Source: an uncultured Dehalococcoidia bacterium (GTDB taxonomy: Bacteria > Chloroflexota > Dehalococcoidia > Tepidiformales > Tepidiformaceae). Taken from it: a stretch of DNA of 10,349 nt. The notes beneath the pieces are model-generated. The model was not told the DNA's origin, made no database searches, and saw nothing but the letters and a program-made list of their open reading frames with translations. Position numbers and translations under genes: made by a program. Shown here piece after piece: positions 5,377 to 10,349 of this stretch. The DNA lies in the NCBI GenBank assembly GCA_937864275.1, contig CALMIW010000111.1, forward strand, positions 1 through 10,349. Direction: 5' to 3'. The stretch's first letter is position 1. Every line of letters starts with the position of its first letter.

Positions 5377-6408
5377 TTAGGCGGCCTGCGACGCGGGCAG
5401 GCCGGGGGTGAGGTAACCGTTGCGCAGCAGCAGCCGCAGGGCCTCCTCCTGGTTGCCGTCGGCCAGCCGGTAGCACTCCGACGGCGCGAGGCGCGGAGCC
5501 TGCAGCCGCCGGTACCGCTCGAGCTGACCGGCCGCGGACCGGGCGCGCAGGTAGCCAGCGTCCGGGCGTCGGGTCAGCGTGCCGTCCGCGGCGCGCTGGT
5601 AGCCGCCGTACAGGCCGCGTCGGGTCGTGCCCTCGCTGGTGATCTTCACGTCGCGGCCGAACACGTTGGCTGTGCCCATGCCGCGCTTGGCGTTGATCAC
5701 CTGCGAGGGGTCTGCGCCGTCGAGGATCGCCTGCCGGTCGGCCATGGACAGGCCCTTGACCTGCCCGGCGCGGACCGCGGCGGCCGGGTCGATCGCGGCG
5801 TCGGGGGCGTCGCGCCGCTTGTCGACGGGGACGTGGACGCAGTCGCAGCCCGGGTGACGCTGAAAGCCGGTGTTCCAGGCGAACCACTTGCCGGCCTGAA
5901 CCACACACCGGTCACAGGAGGGCAGCTGCAGCATCCGCACCCAGCCGTCCATGCGGGCCGAGGTCATCCCGGCCTGGGTGGCCTCGCGGCCCGCGTCGGC
6001 GGCCATCGTGGCCGCCAGCCCGACAAGCCGTTTGGTGGCCCACTTCGTGGCGACCGCCGCCGGCACCCCGGAGGCGATCGCCGTCTTCGCGGTGAGCACC
6101 GACGACGAGTAGGCCATCGACCGGGCCGCGTCGGCCGGGGTGGTGAACGCGACCGGGTCGATCAGCGCCTCGGGGGCCGCCGCGTCCTGCTCGGCCACCT
6201 GCGCCTCAAGGTAGTCCTGCGCCTCTGCGGCGTTGGCCTCCTGCGCGGCGAGGATCGCCACCACGAGCTCGTCGGCGTGCCCATCGAACCAACCGGACAG
6301 GTCCATCGGGTCCGCGGACCGCCAGAGGGCCTGCACGGCGTTCGCCGCGCGCCGGTCCCGCCGCGCCTGCGCCCGGTAGAACTCGCCAGCAAGGGCAAGA
6401 GGTGTCAT
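5377..6408 (-). CDS. Capsid maturation protease / MuF-like head protein, 343 aa
   Basis: In this gene position actinobacteriophages encode a minor head protein annotated as MuF-like or as a capsid maturation protease, which acts in prohead assembly and maturation. The N-terminal half is Ala-rich and helical. The middle carries the MuF-type zinc-like cluster: Cys165-x-x-Cys168 (LPSCDRC), AGKWFAWN, then His185-Pro-Gly-Cys188-Asp-Cys190 (RHPGCDC) followed by VHVP. The C-terminal part (about 200-343) is basic and includes LSMADRQAILDGADPSQVINAKRG-like sequence. I cannot assign protease catalytic residues by eye, so the enzymatic role is taken from family context. The ATG at 6408 overlaps the portal stop as ATGA and has GGAGGG upstream. 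A longer open frame to 6513 exists but begins with a low-complexity Arg-rich segment inside the portal gene. Confidence 0.85.
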   Translation of the reverse strand: MTPLALAGEFYRAQARRDRRAANAVQALWRSADPMDLSGWFDGHADELVVAILAAQEANAAEAQDYLEAQVAEQDAAAPEALIDPVAFTTPADAARSMAYSSSVLTAKTAIASGVPAAVATKWATKRLVGLAATMAADAGREATQAGMTSARMDGWVRMLQLPSCDRCVVQAGKWFAWNTGFQRHPGCDCVHVPVDKRRDAPDAAIDPAAAVRAGQVKGLSMADRQAILDGADPSQVINAKRGMGTANVFGRDVKITSEGTTRRGLYGGYQRAADGTLTRRPDAGYLRARSAAGQLERYRRLQAPRLAPSECYRLADGNQEEALRLLLRNGYLTPGLPASQAA

Positions 6409-7835
6409 GACAGGCCCTCCAGGCCCTCGCCGACCGGGGGCTTCTCGCCGACGGCCGCCGCGAAGTCGCCGCCGAGGGCGCGCTGCAGCTCGTCGGCGGC
6501 CATCTTCATCCACCGCTCCACCGTGCGCGGGTTCGCGCCCGGCATCCGCTCGAGGAACATCTGCAGCGGCGCCCCGTTCGGCACCATCTGCGCCGCCGCG
6601 GAGGCCACCTGCTGGGCGTCCTCCGGCGCGGACGGTGCCCAGTCCACCTCGAGGTCGTCGCAGCGGGTTCCGTCGCCGCCGCGCGCGATGTCGATCAGCC
6701 GGAACACCTCCTTGTCGGACTCGCCGTAGGAGGTCTGCAGATCGTCCACGAACGAGGTCAGGGTGGCCTCGGTGGCGAGCATGAGGTCGCCGGAGACGTT
6801 CTTGAAGTCGCCGACGAGGTACTGAGGCGGCACCTGCGCCGTGGAGGCGAAGGTGGCGATCAGGTGCTCGAGCACGGTGATGTAGTTGGACAGGTTCGAC
6901 TCCGCCAGGTCGAACACCTTGGTGTCCACGCCGGGGAATACGAGCATCCGGTCGACCCCGACCTTGCCGGGGCTCTTGATCATCGCCACGGCCTGGCCGT
7001 GCTCGTCGAGGATCGGCTCTCCGTCCGAATCGGTCATCGGGACCGGGGCGCCGTTGTCATCCCGGACCACGGGGTCGTAGCCGGTGGCGATGCGCTGCCG
7101 GAACGCCGCGAACTGCGCGGCGAGCAGCACGTTGAACCGCATGGTGTCCACGGCCCGCTGCGCCGGCATCAGCGCATCGACGTACGAGGTGCCCTCCGCG
7201 AGGGAGTCGATCTCCGGGACGTAGGTGACGAACGGCACCGCCCCCAGCGGGTTGGTGCCGCCGTCGACCCGCTCGAGCTGACGGTCACCGCTGCCGGAGA
7301 ACTTGATCCACTCCTTGGCCGTGTACAGCACCACGACCACCGTCGGGCGGCCGCGGGCGTCGGCCTCGGTCCACCGCTTGATCGCCCAGATCGACGAGAA
7401 CGGGTCCGCAGGGTCCGGCTCGACCCACACCGACTCCGGCGACTCCGGCCGGACGACCGGCTGCTCGGGTCGGCGCGGGTTCGGCCACACCGCCACGATG
7501 CCGCGATCATGCCGCAGACCGTCCACGTAGGGGATCCGGGCGCGCGACCGCATCCTGTTGGCCGCCCACACGCGCCACAGGCCCCGATCGAACTCCTCCC
7601 CAGCCGAAGTGCGCACCCCGGTCGAGCGGAGCCGCTGAGAGGCCGTGCGGACCGCGAGACGCACCAGCGGCAGCGCGGCCATCTTGCGCAGCTCCATGTA
7701 CTCGGCGGAGGCGCCCTGCGGCGCGAACGGCAAGTCGTGCTCGCCCGCGTAGGCCCTGCGCCGCTCGTCGAACACCGGGCGGGTGTCCAGCAGTTTCGCC
7801 AGGCCCTTCTCCACCCTCGGGTCGAGCTTGTCCAT
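6405..7835 (-). CDS. Portal protein, SPP1 gp6-like, 476 aa
   Basis: The portal forms the dodecameric ring at one capsid vertex, through which DNA enters and leaves and onto which TerL and the neck dock. Its position between TerL and the MuF-like protein, its size and its sequence fit the SPP1 Gp6-like portals of actinobacteriophages. Matching features are an early LPLVRLAVRTASQRL helix at about 55-69, the WVEPDPADP stretch at about 137-145, and the long middle helix (ALMPAQRAVDTMRFNVLLAAQ) at about 221-241. Further on, NLSNYITVLEHLIATFAS at 314-331 and PPQYLVGDF at 336-344 also match. I chose the ATG at 7835 because AGGGGG lies eight bases upstream; a GTG at 7844 would overlap that ribosome site. 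The stop overlaps the next start as ATGA. Confidence 0.93.
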   Translation of the reverse strand: MDKLDPRVEKGLAKLLDTRPVFDERRRAYAGEHDLPFAPQGASAEYMELRKMAALPLVRLAVRTASQRLRSTGVRTSAGEEFDRGLWRVWAANRMRSRARIPYVDGLRHDRGIVAVWPNPRRPEQPVVRPESPESVWVEPDPADPFSSIWAIKRWTEADARGRPTVVVVLYTAKEWIKFSGSGDRQLERVDGGTNPLGAVPFVTYVPEIDSLAEGTSYVDALMPAQRAVDTMRFNVLLAAQFAAFRQRIATGYDPVVRDDNGAPVPMTDSDGEPILDEHGQAVAMIKSPGKVGVDRMLVFPGVDTKVFDLAESNLSNYITVLEHLIATFASTAQVPPQYLVGDFKNVSGDLMLATEATLTSFVDDLQTSYGESDKEVFRLIDIARGGDGTRCDDLEVDWAPSAPEDAQQVASAAAQMVPNGAPLQMFLERMPGANPRTVERWMKMAADELQRALGGDFAAAVGEKPPVGEGLEGLS

Positions 7836-7851
7836 GCCGTTCACCCCCTGA

Positions 7852-9297
7852 TCAGTTGAAGCCGTACATCTGGTTCGAGATCCGCGCCTTCGGCGGGGGC
7901 GGTGCCGCGTCCACCGCAGCCACCGCCAACGTCAGGGCGATCACCGGGGTGATGTCCACCGCGGTGTTCTTCCGGTTCCACACCCACAGCCCCTCCGTGC
8001 CGAGTGCCCGCTTGCGGGCGTCCGCCAGGGCCGCGTTCACCACGGGCTGGTCCAGGTGGCGGAACGAACGGTCCATGACCGCCGCGTACAGGCCCGCGCA
8101 GGCCGTCCCGGCGTCACTGGGGCCGGTGACCTCCACCGGCAGGCCGGCGGCCTTGAGCGGTTCGATCAGCGGCGAGGAGGGGGCGTTGCCGCCCTGCACC
8201 CGCACCACCTTGAGCGGGTGCTTGCGGTGCATCGCCTTCATGTAGTCGACGATCCAGCCGCAGCCGGCGCGGTTCTCGACGAGCTCGCCGTGCACCAGTC
8301 CATCGGCCCGGCGGCCGGCCACACTGACCGACCCGGTCCGGTTGTCCGGCGCGACGTCGATCGCAGCGACCGGCCGCCCGGCGATCTGCGAGTCGGTGTC
8401 AGCGACCGCCGCCCAGGACTGCGGGTCGATCGGCGCGTTGGAGTTGCCGGCGTTCCAGATGCCGAGCCGCTCCCGGGAGAACGTCTCGTCGTCCATCGCA
8501 GCGCGCTCGTCCTCGACGACCGACATCTGCAGGCGGATCCCCAGCGACGGGTTCGCCGCGGTCCATGCCTGCCGATCGTCCAGGTCGACGTCCTCTGGGG
8601 CCGACCACTCGTGGTAGGCCAGCCGAGGATGCGTGCCGTCGATCCCGGCCTGCCGGAGCCGGGTGAAGACCTCGCCGCCGATGCCGTCCGGCGGGGTGCC
8701 GGCGACGATCTGCTGGGGGTTGCCCAGCGGTGCGGAGGAGATGGTCGGCAGCAGCGCCGCGAGGTGGTCGTCGTTGAGGTCCTGTGCCTCGTCCATCACC
8801 AGCACGTCGGCGGTGAAGCCGCGGCCGGAGGCCTTCGAGCGAGCGATGAACTCGACGGATCCGCCGTTTTTCAGCAGGATCTGCTCTTGGCCGTTGGTCT
8901 TGCGGATCTCCTCGACCAGTTCGGCGAGTTCCGGGTACTTCTTCGGGTTGTCGAAGAACCCCAGCAGCCGCAGGTACGCCTTGCGGGCGGTCTTGACCTC
9001 GTGGGCAGTGTGCAGGATTCGCTCGCCGAGGCCGACCATGCCGAACAGCTCGCGGACCTCGATGATGCCGTTCTTGCCGTTCTGGCGCGGACACGACAGC
9101 GCCTCCTGCGAGGCGGACCATCGGCCCTCGATGGTGAGGCCGAGCATGTCGTCGAGGACGAGCTGCTGCCAGCCGTCCGGTCGCAGACCGTATCCAGCCG
9201 CGAGAGCCGCGGCGGCCGGGCCGTAGGACTCAGCTGCCGGCGGCGCGGTTCTGATCCTGGGCGGCGCGCTTAGCTCGCAGGTGCTCGGTGAACTCAT
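7852..9297 (-). CDS. Terminase large subunit (TerL), 481 aa
   Basis: This is the packaging motor ATPase and nuclease, which pumps DNA through the portal into the prohead and cuts the concatemer. The ATPase domain shows a Walker A of the type usual in actinophage TerL (PRQNGKNG, residues 70-77) and a Walker B VLVMDEAQ at 165-172. These are followed by the coupling-type motif IVAGTPP at about 197-203. The RNase H-like nuclease domain starts near 310 with AIDVAPD, where Asp314 is a likely metal ligand. Another conserved-looking Asp is in AVDITP at about 448. The length of 481 aa is normal for the family. The ATG at 9297 is the only start codon before the conserved N-terminus (PPRIRTAPP); AGGGAGG lies about 12 bases upstream. 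It overlaps TerS by 68 bases and is followed closely by the portal gene. Confidence 0.95.
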   Translation of the reverse strand: MSSPSTCELSAPPRIRTAPPAAESYGPAAAALAAGYGLRPDGWQQLVLDDMLGLTIEGRWSASQEALSCPRQNGKNGIIEVRELFGMVGLGERILHTAHEVKTARKAYLRLLGFFDNPKKYPELAELVEEIRKTNGQEQILLKNGGSVEFIARSKASGRGFTADVLVMDEAQDLNDDHLAALLPTISSAPLGNPQQIVAGTPPDGIGGEVFTRLRQAGIDGTHPRLAYHEWSAPEDVDLDDRQAWTAANPSLGIRLQMSVVEDERAAMDDETFSRERLGIWNAGNSNAPIDPQSWAAVADTDSQIAGRPVAAIDVAPDNRTGSVSVAGRRADGLVHGELVENRAGCGWIVDYMKAMHRKHPLKVVRVQGGNAPSSPLIEPLKAAGLPVEVTGPSDAGTACAGLYAAVMDRSFRHLDQPVVNAALADARKRALGTEGLWVWNRKNTAVDITPVIALTLAVAAVDAAPPPPKARISNQMYGFN

Positions 9298-9511
9298 CGA
9301 GTGGTGTCGCCTCCCTCTTCTTCGTCACGGGAGCCGGGCACGCCTCGATCTCGTCCAGGACGCCCATCATCAGTCGGCCAAGTGCAGCGACATCGCGCGG
9401 CGCCTCGGAATGGTCGATCGACCAGGCCACTACGTCTCGCAGCCTGACCAGGGTGTTCCTGCGGTTGCCCCTACTCGCCGCTGTGGCGAGAACGGGCCGG
9501 TTTTGGCTCAT
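9230..9511 (-). CDS. Putative terminase small subunit (TerS), 93 aa
   Basis: The small terminase recognises the phage packaging site and delivers DNA to the large subunit. This call rests on position directly before TerL, on size, and on the mid-protein helix pattern (about residues 22-57, LVRLRDVVAWSIDH…PRDVAALGRLMMGVLDEIE). That pattern resembles the short helical terminase-type proteins of actinobacteriophages, in which a set of dispensing helices is followed by a charged C-terminal segment. No canonical helix-turn-helix can be asserted by eye. The ATG at 9511 has GAGGTG seven bases upstream. The 3' end overlaps the large terminase start by 68 bases in another frame, which suggests translational coupling. 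An unrelated small head protein is the alternative. Confidence 0.65.
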   Translation of the reverse strand: MSQNRPVLATAASRGNRRNTLVRLRDVVAWSIDHSEAPRDVAALGRLMMGVLDEIEACPAPVTKKREATPLDEFTEHLRAKRAAQDQNRAAGS

Positions 9512-9604
9512 TTCGACACCTCGCCGTTTCAGCTCGGGGGGATGTGTTTTAGCAGGTCCGGGGGGGTATTGGTCGCCTCGCCGTCATGCGCCCGTGGAGG
9601 CCGC

Positions 9605-9621
9605 GAGGGGGTCACCCCCTC
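9605..9621. repeat. 17-bp palindrome, 8-bp arms around a single base
   Basis: The arms GAGGGGGT and ACCCCCTC are perfect inverted repeats flanking one C. The spacing suits a dimeric DNA-binding site or a cos element better than an RNA hairpin. Read as RNA it would form a 7-bp stem with a three-base loop but no U-tract, so a terminator is unlikely. Confidence 0.6.
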
Positions 9622-9653
9622 CCCGCCCCGATCGCGGTGGGCCGGGCCTCGGC

Positions 9654-9697
9654 GACCGGCGGGCCGGGGGCAGACCCAGTCGCGGGACCGGCGGGCC
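9654..9697. repeat. Two copies of a 12-bp direct repeat, 32 bp apart
   Basis: GACCGGCGGGCC occurs at 9654-9665 and again at 9686-9697. Outside these 12 bases the flanks differ. Repeats of this kind near a terminase gene can be binding sites for the small terminase, but that is inference, and in such GC-rich DNA chance cannot be excluded. Confidence 0.5.
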
Positions 9698-9732
9698 ACG
9701 TTGGAGTGGGGCTTGGAGAGCTTCCCCCGGGT

Positions 9733-9939
9733 TCAGCCGCGGTGCATCGGCTGCAGGTTCTCCAGCGCGTCGGTGCCGCCCTGCGAGTAGGGCACCTTGT
9801 GGTCCGCCGTGCCGTACCCGGGGTCGTACTGGTCAGTGATCGAGGTGTCGATGGGCTGCCCGCACTCGACACAGACCGGGTTGCCGGCCAAGACCCGGCC
9901 CCGGTTCCGTCGGTAAGGCCTCGCCCCGGTCCTCGCCAT
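9733..9939 (-). CDS. HNH endonuclease, 68 aa, apparently cut short by an in-frame TGA
   Basis: This is a small HNH (beta-beta-alpha-metal) nuclease. The first zinc-binding CxxC is at residues 23-26 (CVEC), the catalytic ADHKVP with His47 at 45-50, the Asn of ENLQ at 61, and the last His at 66 (MHRG). Phages that package by cos cutting often carry such an enzyme beside the terminase, where it is needed for the terminase reaction. ATG-ATG occurs at 9942 and 9939; the second is better spaced from GGAGGG. In related proteins the end reads HxxCNRxK followed by a basic tail ending in a TSREW-like motif. Here a TGA (9735-9733) falls exactly at that Cys. The same frame then continues as TRGKLSKPHSNVARRSRDW and stays open to a TGA at 9531-9529. 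The copy may be nonsense-mutated, recoded or a sequencing error. All three HNH residues precede the stop. Confidence 0.8.
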   Translation of the reverse strand: MARTGARPYRRNRGRVLAGNPVCVECGQPIDTSITDQYDPGYGTADHKVPYSQGGTDALENLQPMHRG

Positions 9940-9976
9940 CATCGCCCTCCATCGGGGTGCAGGGTGGTCGGGTGGG

Positions 9977-10228
9977 CTAGCGGGTGGCCTTTGGACTCGT
10001 TCCGCCCGCGTCGCCCATGCGTCGGGCCAAGTGGAGAGCCTGCACGAACTGGACCGCGTTCATCGCGCCGCGGCCGGCAACCTCGAGAGGATCCGCCCAC
10101 CCGTACAGATCCGAGCACGCGCGGACCAGTCCCAGCCCGGACCGTTCGCAAGCCATCAGGTCGCCGGCCGTCGCCTGGTCGGACAAGACGACCCGGGTCG
10201 ACAGGTCAAGGAGTTCAGCGTCGGTCAT
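9977..10228 (-). CDS. Hypothetical protein, 83 aa, upstream of the packaging genes
   Basis: The family is not recognised. The frame stays open upstream to another ATG at 10273. I chose the ATG at 10228 because an AGGCAGGA element sits just before it and the protein then begins with a natural acidic helix (MTDAELLDL). The longer version would add 15 residues rich in Arg, Gly and Ser that look untranslated. The product seems mainly helical and soluble, with no signal peptide or membrane segment. It has one Cys in the middle (MACERSG) and ends in a basic, Gly/Ser-rich tail. It lies 37 bases before the HNH gene on the same strand, where actinobacteriophages often carry small unknown genes next to the packaging module. 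That context suggests a phage gene but gives no function. Confidence 0.6.
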   Translation of the reverse strand: MTDAELLDLSTRVVLSDQATAGDLMACERSGLGLVRACSDLYGWADPLEVAGRGAMNAVQFVQALHLARRMGDAGGTSPKATR

Positions 10229-10269
10229 AGTCCTGCCTCTCGGAGTTGAACCCCGGCCGCTACGCCGCG

Positions 10270-10349
10270 TCATGTGCGCGCCATGCCCATCGGCTGGCCT
10301 GTCGGAAGGTGCACGCAGGTGGCGCCGGCCGGGAGTAGGTCCACGCTCA
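10270..10349 (-). CDS. Possible C-terminal fragment of an unknown gene (cut by the window edge)
   Basis: Reading from the right edge in one minus-strand frame gives a short peptide (…VDLLPAGATCVHLP… to a TGA at 10272-10270) that looks like ordinary protein rather than a GC shadow. It is about 26 residues and includes a Cys-Val-His stretch. The first complete codon follows a partial codon ending in TG, so the frame could also start right at the edge with ATG or GTG. No family is recognised. It lies 41 bases upstream of the next gene in the same direction. It could be noise, because the stretch is too short for composition to decide. Confidence 0.3.
   Translation of the reverse strand, partial: SVDLLPAGATCVHLPTGQPMGMART

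Larger units (their letters stand above)
9512..9732. other. Region without a confident gene between HNH and terminase; candidate cos region
   Basis: If the HNH gene ends at its TGA, these 221 bases hold no confident coding sequence, although the HNH frame stays open through 9532. The first roughly 27 codons of that continuation all end in G or C, as coding DNA does here, and then the bias fades. The stretch also holds a near-perfect palindrome at 9605-9621, a 12-bp direct repeat (9654-9665 and 9686-9697) and a run of seven G at 9560-9566. In cos-type actinobacteriophages the cohesive-end site usually lies just upstream of the terminase genes, so this is the natural place to look. I cannot identify the nick sites. 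Confidence 0.4.

Noticed and set aside
4855..6729. Very long open frame on the plus strand opposite the scaffold, protease and portal genes (624 codons)
   Set aside because: It is antisense to three well-supported genes and is Arg/Gly/Val/Leu-rich, as expected from a high-GC shadow frame, with no recognisable domain.
8056..9273. Long plus-strand open frame opposite the large terminase (405 codons)
   Set aside because: It is the antisense shadow of TerL; the composition is that of a GC3-biased mirror frame and it has no motifs.
9612..9872. 86-codon minus-strand frame overlapping the HNH gene and its downstream gap
   Set aside because: It is a Ser/Pro/Ala-rich out-of-frame shadow; the HNH frame carries the real motifs, and its own frame continues past the TGA.
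10229..10260. GGTTCAACTCC-like stretch resembling the T-arm of a tRNA
   Set aside because: The flanking bases do not form a five-pair T stem, and no D-arm, anticodon arm or acceptor stem can be matched around it.
1..10349. CRISPR arrays, insertion sequences, integrase or att sites
   Set aside because: No regularly spaced repeats, transposase or integrase genes, or tRNA-type att sequence were seen.

Overview
The window is GC-rich and almost wholly coding. Every supported gene lies on the minus strand, so transcription runs from high to low coordinates. Third codon positions are strongly G/C, GTG starts are frequent, and neighbours overlap as ATGA, TGATG or TAGTG. The gene set and order are those of the packaging, head and tail module of a long-tailed (siphovirus-type) actinobacterial phage or prophage. 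The host group (Rhodococcus/Gordonia/Mycobacterium-like or another high-GC actinomycete) is inferred from composition and protein style only. No integrase, att site or host gene is visible, so phage and prophage cannot be told apart.

Layout in transcription order: a possible C-terminal fragment of an unknown gene (10349-10270); an 83-aa protein of unknown function (10228-9977); a small HNH endonuclease (9939-9733) that stops at an in-frame TGA exactly where the family's HxxC cysteine is expected; a 221-base stretch without a confident gene (9732-9512) holding a 17-bp near-perfect palindrome and a 12-bp direct repeat, where a cos site could lie; small terminase (9511-9230); large terminase (9297-7852); portal (7835-6405); MuF-like/capsid maturation protein (6408-5377); scaffold (5307-4630); major capsid protein (4589-3678); a Thr-rich small protein (3655-3326); four or five small neck and tail-completion proteins (3307-1684); major tail protein (1622-1020); the paired tail assembly chaperones with a -1 programmed frameshift (904-473, extended to 249); and the N-terminus of the tape measure protein (252-1, cut by the window edge).

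Together these genes would cut and package DNA (HNH, terminases, portal), build and mature the capsid (protease/MuF protein, scaffold, capsid), close the neck, and assemble the tail tube on the tape measure with help from the chaperones.

The least ordinary signals are non-coding. Between the major tail protein and chaperone genes (905-1019), two perfect inverted repeats (12-bp and 11-bp arms) interleave in a pseudoknot topology. A third copy of one arm lies directly against the chaperone start codon, which lacks a Shine-Dalgarno sequence, so the leader could act as an RNA switch. The same 11-nt element recurs in the leader of the major tail protein gene. Small GC hairpins also sit in the protease-scaffold and scaffold-capsid gaps.
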